Assembly (NCBI GenBank): GCA_903923905.1
Contig: CAIXZH010000052.1
Span: forward strand, 62,001 to 126,000
Source of the DNA: an uncultured Bacteroidia bacterium
GTDB lineage: Bacteria > Bacteroidota > Bacteroidia > Bacteroidales > Prolixibacteraceae
Direction of reading: 5' to 3'
Length of the DNA: 64,000 nt
Shown: one piece after another, positions 9,815 through 19,461 of the stretch
How positions within the stretch are numbered: position 1 is the stretch's first letter
Layout: each line of letters begins with the position of its first letter
The notes under the pieces: model-generated
Database searches by the model: none
Told to the model about the DNA's origin: nothing
The model's input: the letters and a program-made list of their open reading frames with translations, nothing else
Made by a program: the position numbers and the translations under genes

Positions 9815-10189
9815 TCACTCGATAGCCATTTCTTCCGGATTAAATCCATATTTATTTTCACCGTCTATCCCTTTTTTGCACAATAAGATAAAGAGCCAAA
9901 TTATTCCCACAACTGGAATCAATATGATCAGGGAAAACCAACCACTTTTACCTACATCATGAAGTCTTCTGACTGCAACAGCCAATCCCGGTATGATAAC
10001 TGCCAGGATATAGAGAAAGTTGAATAACCCATACGGAAGGCCTGCTGCTGTGGTTCCTGTTATATTGTCAGTTATAATTGCAGCTCCAACAAACGCCAGG
10101 TTATAAATTACAAACATCAACAACTCTTTTTTACTTGCCCTTCCGCGAAATTCATCATACTTTTTAAGAACATTAAAATACCATTTCAT
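9815..10189 (-). CDS. DUF805 family small membrane protein
   Basis: A 124-residue inner-membrane protein with the DUF805 layout: an N-terminal FRGRASKKE segment, four hydrophobic helices, the conserved AVAVRRLHDVGKSGW motif (about residues 72-86) and a short polar tail ending in an NKYGFNP motif. Members are common in bacteria; the role is not established. It stands alone here on the minus strand. Confidence 0.9.
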   Translation of the reverse strand: MKWYFNVLKKYDEFRGRASKKELLMFVIYNLAFVGAAIITDNITGTTAAGLPYGLFNFLYILAVIIPGLAVAVRRLHDVGKSGWFSLIILIPVVGIIWLFILLCKKGIDGENKYGFNPEEMAIE

Positions 10190-10246
10190 CCCTCTTGAAT
10201 TTAGTAATTAATAACGCTATCTGAAAAGTCAAAGAGGTAGCGACAC

Positions 10247-10822
10247 CTAATTCATTATCAATTCCGGCAGAAGTGAAAGTGAATTGGGAATTTGGAAATA
10301 TTTATTTCCCTCATTTACACTATCCTCTATTGTTTTTCTTTTAAAATTATTTGCCGGTGAGTCATAAATTAGGAGGTTAAGATCCTGGTTATATAAACCT
10401 CCAGTCTGGCGAAAACCATATTTGCTTAAAATATGGATCATTGAAGATTTTCTTGTCGTGGCATAAATGGAGTTCTTCCAGATAAGGTGAAACAAAATAT
10501 CAAGTAAGTCCTGACAATGCCCCTGATTCTCATAGTTAGGGTGTGTTACGATAAAACCCAGTTCTTTAGTGTAATCACCCGGTGATTTTTGGGCCGCCAA
10601 CATAAAAACCTTTTCCCGGTATTCCGGGTACGGATTCTTAAGTGTAGCAGTACAAACTACAATTTCATCCTCACACATATAGGCAATAATATCTGCAAGG
10701 AATAATAAGTTTCTAATATCTTTCGTATTGCCTTTTATTTGTCCACCCTGGACAATTAGGTCGAGGATTTGTGAAAGATATACCTCACTTATTTCTGTCG
10801 CTTTACATATCCAGATTTCCAT
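10247..10822 (-). CDS. GNAT-like N-acetyltransferase
   Basis: A 191-residue protein whose middle part (about residues 50-135) follows the GNAT order: a strand (CEDEIVVCTATL), the LGFIVTHPNYENQGHCQDLLDIL segment typical of strand 4 plus the acetyl-CoA pyrophosphate loop (here NQGHCQ rather than the usual R/QxxGxG/A), and the YGFRQTGG strand typical of the C-terminal half. The loop is degenerate, so catalytic competence is uncertain. Substrate unknown; no operon partner. Confidence 0.6.
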   Translation of the reverse strand: MEIWICKATEISEVYLSQILDLIVQGGQIKGNTKDIRNLLFLADIIAYMCEDEIVVCTATLKNPYPEYREKVFMLAAQKSPGDYTKELGFIVTHPNYENQGHCQDLLDILFHLIWKNSIYATTRKSSMIHILSKYGFRQTGGLYNQDLNLLIYDSPANNFKRKTIEDSVNEGNKYFQIPNSLSLLPELIMN

Positions 10823-11254
10823 AATATTTTAGATTTAAACCAAAAATATAAGATCATTATTACATAAAGATTCCAAACAAAATACGATTCGATTAAACAT
10901 GCATTAATGGTTTTAGAGAGCTCACGTACCTCCTGATGATTTGGAATCCCTAGTGCTGCGTTCACAAACTGATCTCCATAATGGTGAAATCAAATTATCC
11001 CGAACTTGAATAATGGATGAATTAGTTGTTAAGTGAACCATTCGATTTATAATCAAATCAATTTTCAATAAACAACATCTATCTGATTATTAGTACTATA
11101 TATGTATTTCTAATATCGAAATTCATCTGATTGAATACTCTAATTAATGAAACTGATGTGTAACACCTTTTAATTGAACTGTTTTATAAACGAAATCAAA
11201 GTGAAATATAATTGGTCTTATTTTGACTAATATTATTTTGTCTAAATAAATATA
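10823..11254. other. Intergenic region between acetyltransferase and TonB-receptor genes
   Basis: 432 bp, AT-rich, between divergent genes. It has no open frame with recognisable homology. It contains the possible degenerate Pho box at 11148-11175 and a -7-like TTATTTTG at 11233-11240. The part from 10823 to about 11100 shows nothing I can name. Confidence 0.5.
11148..11175 (+). promoter_or_regulatory. Possible degenerate Pho box upstream of TonB receptor
   Basis: TGAAAC (11148), TGTAAC (11159) and TTAATT (11170) are spaced 11 bp, as in the strong arrays at 20, 1590 and 20860. However, no -7-like element sits at the 16-nt offset seen there; the best one (TTATTTTG, 11233-11240) is much further away. 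It is therefore a weak candidate. Confidence 0.3.
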
Positions 11255-14086
11255 ATGAAACTTTTACTTGCTTTTTTAATTGCTTTTGGTTTTGCCTCCG
11301 TCTCCTTTGCATCGTCAATTACGGGTTTTGTTTACGACAAAAAAGGTAGTGAGCAACTAGTTGGTGCTGTTGTTATTTTACAGCCTGGGTCCTTCAACTC
11401 TTTTTCATCATTGGAGGGTAAATTTTCTTTAAACAATATTAAAACAGGTAATTATAAACTAAGGGTGTCCTATATTGGATACAAAACCATAGATACTACC
11501 TTGGCAATAGTATCAAATATCGATTTCAAGGTGGATTTTTATATGATTTCAAATAGCACCAACTTAACTACTGTTGTTGTGTCATCAAAGGGGGGAAGGG
11601 AATCAGATGGTTATGCCAAAAGAGCAGAGCAAAGAGCTGATAATGTTGTAAATATAGTTTCAGCCAATTCCATAGCCATATCGCCTGATATTACAGTAGC
11701 AAATGTGATGGCCAGGGTTTCAGGCGTATCGGTTGAACGGGGAAACACTGGTGAAGGACAATATGCGATTATCAGAGGCATGGATAAAAGATATAATACC
11801 ACGCTGATAAACGGAGTCAAGATTCCAAGCCCGGATAATAAAAACCGATATGTCCCGCTGGATATATTTCCTTCCGATTTAATAGAGCGGATTGAAGTTT
11901 CAAAATCTTTAACTGCTGAAATGGAAGGTGATGCTTCGGGAGGCGTAATTAACCTGGTCATGAAAACAGCACCAGATGATTTCAGGTTGGAAGGTAATGT
12001 TGGTGCTGGTTATTCGGCCTTATTTTCACAACGGCCATTCGATAGTTTTAGCACCTCTTTTGTCAATAAGAAGTCTCCGGCTGAAATTTTGGGAAGCGGT
12101 GTTGAGTCTCAAATTTCCGCTTTCCCATACCAAAACTTGATTACTTCTACGAAAAAATCTCCAATCAACAGTAATTATAGTCTCACAATCGGAGATCGGT
12201 TTTTAGATAAAAGGTTAGGAGTCATTTTTTCAGGTAGCTATCAAAATACCTATGCCGGGAATAATACCTCGCGACTGGTCGAGAATGCCACTTTAGGTCC
12301 GGCTCAGGGGCCAAATGCAGAAATGACCCAGGTTTTTCCCGAATATCTCACAAGAAAATATTCATCACTAACTAATCGGCTAGGACTTATCTCGACTATT
12401 GATTACAGGTTTAATCCTGATAATGCGATAAGTTTGTTTGGAACCTATTTACAACTTAACGAAGACCGTGTCAGACTGACTAATGACCTGCTTTTGGGAA
12501 ACTATTCCTTTCAGGGATATACCGGTGGTTTCCAGCAAAGCTATGAAACACAAACCCGGCAGGATCTTCAAAGCATTTACAGTTTAATCCTGCACGGAAA
12601 TAATAAACTGGCCGGTTTGTTAACGACCGATTGGGATTTAGCATACTCTAAAGCAAAGCAGCAATTACCTGATATGGCAGCATTTAACACAACACAGCAA
12701 ATTAGTCCGAATACTTCCGGAACAGCGACTTCAATTGTGTATGGCCCACTGACGGTGAGACCTGAAAAGAGGGAATGGTCACACAATACAGACAAAGATC
12801 TGTCAGGGTATTTGAATCTGCATTACAATTCTGAGATCATGAATCATCAGTCCTTAATTACATTTGGAGGGATGTTTAGGCACAAAAGCAGGGACAACTA
12901 CGATAACCAGTACAGTTTGAATGCCCCGCCTGATGCCAATTCTATCGACCAGAAGTATATTTCAATTCCGGCTTCCCAGTTTAAATTTATTCCGCATACC
13001 GATGCGTTGGGAACAGCCTTTAGTAATGCAGGTGTCTATACATTTAATGAAAACGTTCAAGGGGTTTACGGAGAGGCTAAATATTTTATTAAAGATAATT
13101 TTGACGTTTTGATCGGCTTAAGAGTTGAGAATACAAGTCAGAATTATAATTCATCCTTGCCGGCGACGATTGCCGGAAAATCGGCGACGATAAGCTATCT
13201 TGATTTTTTACCTAGTCTCAATGCTAAATATTCACTTAATAATAACCAGGCACTTAGATTATCTTACTTTACTTCTGTTTTGCGTCCTGCCTATTCAGAT
13301 CTTGTACCCTATTTAGATAAAACCGGATTCTCGCAAGATGACTTTGGAACGATTGGTAATCCAAATTTGCAGCATACTGTTATCAATAATTTTGATTTTC
13401 GCTATGAGGTCTTCCCAAAAGGGCTTGACCAGTTTATGATTGGCACTTTTTATAAATCCATCTTTAATCCAATTGAATATGCATTAGTTCAGACAAGTTT
13501 TGCAGCCGACCTGGAACTTACCCCAAACAATTTTGGGACAGCTCACAATTATGGTCTGGAAGCAGTTTTCAGAAAGTATTTTGGGAATATAGGTATCTCA
13601 GGTAATTACACTTATACCTACTCGGTAATAAATTCTTCAAAGAAATTTAATTATATCGATCCAACGGACAATAGTTTTCACAATATTGATGTAAACCAAC
13701 CCAGACCTTTACAAGGACAGGCGGCTCACATCGGCAATATTTCCCTTTTATTTAAAAGCGGCAAAAGTAAGGTTGACGCTCAATTAGCTGCGGTATATAC
13801 TGGCGCAAGAATAAATACACTGTCGATGTATAAGGATCTGGATAACTGGGAACGACCCACTTTCAATCTTGATTTCTCCGCACAAAAAGAGTTTGGCCGG
13901 CATTATATCATCTATGTCAAAATCAACAATCTTTTGAATACCCCCTATCAATTAATTGTCAAACAAACAAATAGGGCATATAGCGGAATCAATAAATTGC
14001 CGATACAGGATAGTCCCAAATACGCTACAATTGAAAAGGATGTCTATTATGCACGGTACTCACTGGGTTTTCGCTTTAAATTTTGA
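11255..14086 (+). CDS. TonB-dependent outer-membrane receptor
   Basis: A 943-residue receptor. A signal peptide (about 1-19) is followed by a carboxypeptidase-regulatory-like domain (about 20-105, starting ITGFVYDKKG), a plug domain (about 125-240, with SVERGNTGEGQYAIIRGMD and SGGVINLVMK) and a 22-strand beta barrel ending in an aromatic C-terminal strand (SLGFRFKF). It would import a bulky ligand with TonB-ExbBD energy. It lacks the SusC-specific features and has no SusD neighbour. The two following genes, a beta-helix lipoprotein and a metallophosphoesterase, suggest a phosphate-ester ligand; this is inference from position. Confidence 0.88.
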   Translation: MKLLLAFLIAFGFASVSFASSITGFVYDKKGSEQLVGAVVILQPGSFNSFSSLEGKFSLNNIKTGNYKLRVSYIGYKTIDTTLAIVSNIDFKVDFYMISNSTNLTTVVVSSKGGRESDGYAKRAEQRADNVVNIVSANSIAISPDITVANVMARVSGVSVERGNTGEGQYAIIRGMDKRYNTTLINGVKIPSPDNKNRYVPLDIFPSDLIERIEVSKSLTAEMEGDASGGVINLVMKTAPDDFRLEGNVGAGYSALFSQRPFDSFSTSFVNKKSPAEILGSGVESQISAFPYQNLITSTKKSPINSNYSLTIGDRFLDKRLGVIFSGSYQNTYAGNNTSRLVENATLGPAQGPNAEMTQVFPEYLTRKYSSLTNRLGLISTIDYRFNPDNAISLFGTYLQLNEDRVRLTNDLLLGNYSFQGYTGGFQQSYETQTRQDLQSIYSLILHGNNKLAGLLTTDWDLAYSKAKQQLPDMAAFNTTQQISPNTSGTATSIVYGPLTVRPEKREWSHNTDKDLSGYLNLHYNSEIMNHQSLITFGGMFRHKSRDNYDNQYSLNAPPDANSIDQKYISIPASQFKFIPHTDALGTAFSNAGVYTFNENVQGVYGEAKYFIKDNFDVLIGLRVENTSQNYNSSLPATIAGKSATISYLDFLPSLNAKYSLNNNQALRLSYFTSVLRPAYSDLVPYLDKTGFSQDDFGTIGNPNLQHTVINNFDFRYEVFPKGLDQFMIGTFYKSIFNPIEYALVQTSFAADLELTPNNFGTAHNYGLEAVFRKYFGNIGISGNYTYTYSVINSSKKFNYIDPTDNSFHNIDVNQPRPLQGQAAHIGNISLLFKSGKSKVDAQLAAVYTGARINTLSMYKDLDNWERPTFNLDFSAQKEFGRHYIIYVKINNLLNTPYQLIVKQTNRAYSGINKLPIQDSPKYATIEKDVYYARYSLGFRFKF

Positions 14087-14149
14087 TAATCTAAGAATAA
14101 TTTAATATAATAATTTAGTAATCAATCATTTAATTAATAATTTAAAATC

Positions 14150-15571
14150 ATGAAACATTTAATAAATGCCTTATTTATGCTTGCCATTTTTGTGTTTGCA
14201 TCGTGCACAAAAAAGGATACGGCTGTCGTATCTGCACCATTGTTAAAAGTCGGTGTAACTGTAAGTAATACTGCTCCATTGTCGGGTGCAATTAAAGGAA
14301 CTTTTCTTGCCAATCAAACCTATAGCATCTCTGGTGATGTTATCATCAATGCAACAGATACTTTGTTGATTCAGGAGGGTGTTAAAATCAATATCACAAA
14401 CGGTGCCAATTTTATTGTCCACGGGACCTTCATAAGTCTGGGTTCAAAAAGTGCTCCAATTATTATCAGTGATCCTTCAAAAACCAAAACTATGGGTAAT
14501 TCTTCTGCGGCAACAGATCCAGCTTATGTTGGAGGCTGGGGAGGTATCTATTGCGATGTTACTTGTCCGCTTTTGGTAATCAAATGGACTCATCTTGACT
14601 TTGGAGGTGCCGGTCTTGTTGCTCCGCCTTTCACCGGACCGTCAACTGGCGACCAGTATATTATTTACTGGCAGAATCCAAATGGGAACCTGATCCTTGA
14701 AGATTCCTGGTTATATGGAAGTCCGGATGATGCAATACGTTTTTACGGCGGACATATTAACGTGATGCGAAACACTCTTGAAAAACTTGGAGGCACCGGT
14801 GGAGATGGATTTAATGCCAAGGGTGGTACACAAGGGAATATGGCCTATAACCTGATTATCGGTGGTGCTACCAACGGAACAAAATCAGCCAATGACGGTG
14901 CCAAGGGATCTATTCAGACCCAGATCGCCATGTACAATAATACCTATGTAAACGGAGGATTTAGAAATTCCGGGACCTATGGCGCAAGGAGCGGGTCTAT
15001 CGAGGTTGAAAATAATTCAAGAGCACTGGCTTATAATAACCTGATCGTGGATTGCAATTTTGGTGTTCGTATTGCAGGAGGGAATAATGTGACTGCCAAA
15101 GTTTACCTGGCTGATACCTTAAGCCACGTTGATGGTCCAATTATGAAAACTGCATATGGTCACAATTTTTTCTATGTAGACAATGTAGCTCAGGCAAATC
15201 AGATCGTTCCAACAAACATCGCTCAGGCGGTTGTGACTCATCCGCAAGCAACAGATATTCCAAATATGTTTGCCTTCTTAGGTCCGACATATACTTTTGG
15301 TTTCGCTTATGATGGTTCCAGCCTGGTTGGTCAAAATAATCCAAAATTTGTTAACTATCCGCTTCCCAATTTGAACTTTGCCAATCAGGCATCCGTTGAT
15401 GCTTTTGATTTTCATCTTTTGGCAAGTTCCCCGGCAGCCGGAAAAGGGTTAACCACCTTCTCCCCGATTAACAATGTCCCAATTGATAAAAACTTTGGTT
15501 CGACTGAAATCACTCCTCCCGGAAAAGATATCGGTTGCTACCAGCTTGATGGCACAGGAAACCAGCATTAA
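14150..15571 (+). CDS. Beta-helix repeat lipoprotein
   Basis: A 473-residue lipoprotein with lipobox FASC (Cys19). The body has repeated short strand-turn units (for example GSPDDAIRFYGGHINVMRN and the AYNNLIVDCNFGVRIAGG region, about residues 190-320) typical of a right-handed parallel beta-helix, as in pectate-lyase-like surface proteins. No catalytic motif is recognised. It lies 63 nt after the TonB receptor and is followed by a hairpin and a metallophosphoesterase, so it is likely a surface partner of that receptor. A ligand-binding or degradative role cannot be decided. Confidence 0.65.
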   Translation: MKHLINALFMLAIFVFASCTKKDTAVVSAPLLKVGVTVSNTAPLSGAIKGTFLANQTYSISGDVIINATDTLLIQEGVKINITNGANFIVHGTFISLGSKSAPIIISDPSKTKTMGNSSAATDPAYVGGWGGIYCDVTCPLLVIKWTHLDFGGAGLVAPPFTGPSTGDQYIIYWQNPNGNLILEDSWLYGSPDDAIRFYGGHINVMRNTLEKLGGTGGDGFNAKGGTQGNMAYNLIIGGATNGTKSANDGAKGSIQTQIAMYNNTYVNGGFRNSGTYGARSGSIEVENNSRALAYNNLIVDCNFGVRIAGGNNVTAKVYLADTLSHVDGPIMKTAYGHNFFYVDNVAQANQIVPTNIAQAVVTHPQATDIPNMFAFLGPTYTFGFAYDGSSLVGQNNPKFVNYPLPNLNFANQASVDAFDFHLLASSPAAGKGLTTFSPINNVPIDKNFGSTEITPPGKDIGCYQLDGTGNQH

Positions 15572-15600
15572 TAACAGCATATAATAAACCTTGAATCTCA

Positions 15601-15634
15601 ACAACCTCCTGCTTCTCGACCGGCAGGAGGTTGT
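15601..15634 (+). terminator. Hairpin between lipoprotein and metallophosphoesterase genes
   Basis: A 12-bp perfect stem (ACAACCTCCTGC at 15601-15612 with 15623-15634) and 10-nt loop. The downstream T tract is poor, so it may be an attenuator or mRNA-stabilising structure rather than a full terminator. Confidence 0.55.
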
Positions 15635-15655
15635 ATCATAAAATCACTTTTTTGA

Positions 15656-16882
15656 ATGTCTAATTCCTGTTTTTTTATTCAAACTGAAATGCATAAAATA
15701 TCCTCCGTTCAAATTAAAGGTTCTGGAACCGGAATCATTAAAAATGTTAAGTTAATCCTCTGCGCCTTTTTAATTTTTATCTCTAATGTTGAAGCAAAAC
15801 AACCCCATAACACTAAACTACTTCAATTTGTTATCACTTCAGACTCACATTTTGGAATTAAAAGGCTCACTTTTCAAGGAGACTCAAATGTATATTCCAA
15901 TGATGTGAATGCTGCTATGGTTGCCAAGATAAATAGATTACCATCTTTAAAACTGCCCAATGATGGAGGTGTAAATGCCTCGAATACGGTTGGTGGTATT
16001 GAATATTTAATCAATGCCGGAGATCTTTCTAATCGGGAGGAGTATGGAGTTCAAACTTCTGAGAAATCGTGGAGTCAGTTTGCTGCTGTTTATTTAAAGG
16101 GATTAACTCTCAAAAACAATCGGAATAAGAAAACCGAAATATTACTTCTGCCTGGTAACCATGACATTTCCAATTCAATAGGTTATTGCCGAAAACTCTC
16201 ACCCCTGACTGATAATACGGCGCTGGTTGGGATTTTCAATTACATGTTCCCGAGGCATCCTAAAAATACATCGACTTTTAACTATTCCATAGATAAGGTT
16301 CATTATTCAAGGGATAAGGGAGGAATCCATTTCGTTTTCATTAATATGTGGCCTGATTCCAGTGAACGCGTCTGGATTGAAAAAGATTTAAAAACAGTTC
16401 GCCCTAACACTCCTGTAATCATGTTTGCACATGATCAACCTGCTGTAGAATCCAAACACTTTACTAACCCAAATGGAAACCATACGATTAATGGTACAGA
16501 CAAATTTGAGAATATTATTCCGGAAGTTTTCAAGGACGGAACGAAAACTTCCGATCCAAGTTTGATTGAACAACGTTCCTTTGTTGCCTTTATAAAAGCA
16601 CATCCAAACATCAAAGCTTATTTTAATGGAAATGCTCATGAGAATAAGATGTACGAATACAAAGGACCAGATAATGATATCAGTTTGAAAACATTCCAGG
16701 TTGATTCGCCCATGAAAGGGATTATTTCCTTGAAAGACGAGACTAAATTATCCTTCCAATTGGTCACGATTGATCTGCGAACAAAAACAATGACAGTGCG
16801 GGAATGTCTTTGGAATCCGAATCCTAATACCACTTCTGAACTTATCTCCTGGGGGACAAATGCTTCAATATCTTTAAATTAA
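15656..16882 (+). CDS. Exported metallophosphoesterase
   Basis: A 408-residue calcineurin-like phosphoesterase. The metal-ligand motifs appear in order: SDSHFG (about residue 62), GDLSNR (about 122), GNHD (about 168), FAHD (about 257) and NGNAHEN (about 326, replacing the usual GHTH). A hydrophobic stretch at about 30-46 ending NVEA looks like a signal peptide; the ATG at 15689 gives a shorter and more usual N-region than the ATG at 15656, so the start is uncertain. It is the third gene after the TonB receptor and probably releases phosphate from an organic ester in the periplasm or at the surface. Confidence 0.8.
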   Translation: MSNSCFFIQTEMHKISSVQIKGSGTGIIKNVKLILCAFLIFISNVEAKQPHNTKLLQFVITSDSHFGIKRLTFQGDSNVYSNDVNAAMVAKINRLPSLKLPNDGGVNASNTVGGIEYLINAGDLSNREEYGVQTSEKSWSQFAAVYLKGLTLKNNRNKKTEILLLPGNHDISNSIGYCRKLSPLTDNTALVGIFNYMFPRHPKNTSTFNYSIDKVHYSRDKGGIHFVFINMWPDSSERVWIEKDLKTVRPNTPVIMFAHDQPAVESKHFTNPNGNHTINGTDKFENIIPEVFKDGTKTSDPSLIEQRSFVAFIKAHPNIKAYFNGNAHENKMYEYKGPDNDISLKTFQVDSPMKGIISLKDETKLSFQLVTIDLRTKTMTVRECLWNPNPNTTSELISWGTNASISLN

Positions 16883-16938
16883 TCTGGAAATTAGGAGTAC
16901 ACCGAGTAAAAATAAGTTATTCATGCACTTTGCGATTT

Positions 16939-18093
16939 TTATAATAAGGTCAGTAAAAATCCCAATCCTGAACCTCCTATAACAACCAGTGCACTGTTGA
17001 TCCTTCTGAAACCAAAGACGACTGTTAGGCTCAGTATGGCAATCAGGACAGTTCGCCAGTCAGAAATAGTTTCTTTCCCTAATTGATAACAGATTACAGC
17101 GATGATTGCCACTGATGCCACATTTACAGCATCCAGAAATGCCGAGAAGGATTTTGAGTTTCTCATCTTCCGGACAAGCGGATTTAGTAAGGCAACGAAT
17201 AAAAATGAGGGGAGGAATATTCCTAAGGTTGCGATTAAAGCTCCTGTAAAATAATTTATTTGATAGCCAATAAAGGTTACTGATGAAAAAACCGGGCCGG
17301 GGGTAAATTGTCCGACAGCGATGGCATCTACTAATTGCTGCCGCGATATGATTCCCTTAGCTACAAGTTCCGTGTCCAAAAAAGCAAATAGAACATAACC
17401 GCTACCATAAAGAATTGCTCCAATCTTTAGGAAAGTTAAGAATATACCCAGGTTCCTTAAATTGAAAAATCCGTTTCCCGTGAATTGCAAAATTGCCAAA
17501 GGGAACGCACTGTTTAAAGTATTTATTTTTCGAAGTCTGATAAGGGTCAATGCGAGAGCAATCAGTCCTGCTCCAAACATGACATAAATCTCATTAAATC
17601 CGCAAAGGCAAAGAATAAAGGATATTATACCAATTAAACCTAATTCAATCGTCTTGATTGATTTTTTAGCCAAAGGATAAACTGCTGAAAGAATAATTGC
17701 GATAATCGCCGGGCTTATCCCATAAATGAATGGCTGAACAATTGGTAAATGTCCGTATTCTTTATATAGAACTGCGAAAATTCCGGTAATAATTACGGCT
17801 GGCACAATGAAGCATAAACCAGCTACAATTAAACCTTTCCAACCTGCCCGTTCATGACCAATATGAATAGCCATTTCGGTGCTGTTTGGACCAGGAATAA
17901 GATTTGTCGCCCCAATAAGATCGAGAAAATGTTGTTCGTCAATCCATTGACGCTTTTTTACAACCTCTTCTTTCATCATAGCGATATGCGCTGCAGGCCC
18001 CCCAAAAGAAATCGTGCCAAGTTTTAGAAACAATAGGGCTACTTCCTTCAATCGTTGGTTGCTAAACTTTTGATTTGAGGCCATTTTGTCCAT
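16939..18093 (-). CDS. chrA: Chromate transporter, ChrA/CHR family
   Basis: A 384-residue two-domain (LCHR) inner-membrane protein. Each half carries the CHR signature: FGGPAAHIAMM near residue 28 with LIPGPNSTEMAIHIG, and VGQFTPGPVFSSVTFIG near residue 260. About ten to twelve helices are present. The family exports chromate by ion exchange, though many members are untested and may move sulfate-like anions. It is the last of three tightly spaced leftward genes (15 nt after the preceding gene). Confidence 0.88.
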   Translation of the reverse strand: MDKMASNQKFSNQRLKEVALLFLKLGTISFGGPAAHIAMMKEEVVKKRQWIDEQHFLDLIGATNLIPGPNSTEMAIHIGHERAGWKGLIVAGLCFIVPAVIITGIFAVLYKEYGHLPIVQPFIYGISPAIIAIILSAVYPLAKKSIKTIELGLIGIISFILCLCGFNEIYVMFGAGLIALALTLIRLRKINTLNSAFPLAILQFTGNGFFNLRNLGIFLTFLKIGAILYGSGYVLFAFLDTELVAKGIISRQQLVDAIAVGQFTPGPVFSSVTFIGYQINYFTGALIATLGIFLPSFLFVALLNPLVRKMRNSKSFSAFLDAVNVASVAIIAVICYQLGKETISDWRTVLIAILSLTVVFGFRRINSALVVIGGSGLGFLLTLL

Positions 18094-18108
18094 GTATCAG
18101 AAATTTAA

Positions 18109-18852
18109 TCAGATCGTCCATTGTAAACCTACATAGCAGCTCAAGATGCTGGTATTTGCCAAACTGTGACCCAAAGAAAAGATGAAATGGGTTGTTTTGC
18201 CCGCGTTAATTAACCCGCCAAAATTGAGCGCTGTTGAGGATTTACTTCCAATAATGTCAGCAGAACGATGGTAAATTTCTGCACCGAATGTAACAACCGG
18301 TGATAGATCGTATTGGGCTTCCCATCCAGTGAAAGTCCAGTTTTTATTGTTTGTCCCTGGATTTATCCAGTAACCGACCCCCCCATAAGTTGTGAACTTA
18401 CCCCATGACTTTTGAGCCCAAACCGGAAGGTAGATCTGAGTTCTCCCACTACTAAAAGTGCTGTTTTTTACCGTCGGCAATTCTACAATTGGAAATGTGC
18501 CGATCTGGGGAAGATCTTTTGTCTCCTGTATAAAGCGATATTTCATTCCAACTTCGGTATCTGCATATCCGAAATCAGCATGTTGATGCCCGTTATAATT
18601 GTAGTTCATTGGAACGATCAGATGAACCTGAACGTTTGGAATTAATCCATAGTTCACTTCAGCATGTGGACTTGTCCCTGTCCAGGAACATTGTTGAAAT
18701 GAATTAATTGAAGAAATATAGTATTCCCAATGTCTGAAATCAACCGGTTGGGGATCGTCGGTAAAAAATGGTGGTCCGGCATAACTCATCTGGGTTAACT
18801 GGCATAAAAGCAATCCTGAAAGTAGAAATTTTCTCCAACTTAATATTTGCAT
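18109..18852 (-). CDS. Outer-membrane protein, MetA-pathway-of-phenol-degradation-like
   Basis: A 247-residue protein with a signal peptide (MQILSWRKFLLSGLLLCQL, cleavage after SYA) and a beta-barrel-like body. The mature start GPPFFTDDPQPVDFRHWEYY and the segment YGGVGYWINPG match the Phenol_MetA_deg/transporter group of outer-membrane proteins. Substrate is unknown. It starts 3 nt after the DoxX gene and is followed 15 nt later by chrA, so the three are an operon. Confidence 0.65.
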   Translation of the reverse strand: MQILSWRKFLLSGLLLCQLTQMSYAGPPFFTDDPQPVDFRHWEYYISSINSFQQCSWTGTSPHAEVNYGLIPNVQVHLIVPMNYNYNGHQHADFGYADTEVGMKYRFIQETKDLPQIGTFPIVELPTVKNSTFSSGRTQIYLPVWAQKSWGKFTTYGGVGYWINPGTNNKNWTFTGWEAQYDLSPVVTFGAEIYHRSADIIGSKSSTALNFGGLINAGKTTHFIFSLGHSLANTSILSCYVGLQWTI

Positions 18853-18855
18853 AGT

Positions 18856-19311
18856 TCAACGTTTTGGCATGTCACCTATTTTAAAATCTAAGGACCACCT
18901 TCCGGAACCATAAATAGTCAAATAAATCAAAAGGAGTGTCAATGCAAAATCGGTCCGGTATTCGTGAAGAAGCGCCCAAAATCCTTTATCCAAAAGAATT
19001 GGAAATTTAGTAGAGACAAAGGCTGTTAGCATGATAATTAGAAGTGGAATAGCTGCAATTCTGGTCACTAGACCAACTAATACCAGGGTGCCACATACAA
19101 CTTCGAAAGTTCCTGTAAAATAAGCCCAGAAAGAGGCGTCACAAAAACCTATTTTTAAAAACCTTCCCGGTCCCAATAATTCAGGAAACAAATATTTTTG
19201 AATCCCTTCAGACAGGAAGATCAAACCAACAACAATTCTCAGGATAATTATCCCGTTATCCCTTTTCGTTTTAATGACGTTTATTTTAATTGTTCCAATA
19301 CTTTTTCTCAT
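18856..19311 (-). CDS. DoxX family membrane protein
   Basis: A 151-residue four-helix inner-membrane protein. It has the DoxX pattern: RIVVGLIFLSEGIQKYLFPE in helix 1, FFTGTFEV-type loop (AYFTGTFEVVCGTLVLVG) and a C-terminal RWSLD tail. DoxX proteins are linked to thiosulfate or redox metabolism in some organisms, but function is generally unassigned. It is the first gene of the leftward DoxX-OMP-ChrA operon. Confidence 0.85.
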   Translation of the reverse strand: MRKSIGTIKINVIKTKRDNGIIILRIVVGLIFLSEGIQKYLFPELLGPGRFLKIGFCDASFWAYFTGTFEVVCGTLVLVGLVTRIAAIPLLIIMLTAFVSTKFPILLDKGFWALLHEYRTDFALTLLLIYLTIYGSGRWSLDFKIGDMPKR

Positions 19312-19461
19312 AACTGAAATTTAATATCATCATCTCAAGAAGTCAATTATTTATTTGACGGGAACTAATTGCCATACCTATAACAACTCAATAACGATTT
19401 AGGTTTAAACTCTAGTGTGTCATAAAATTATTCGATAAATTTCAATTTACCCATGAAAACA

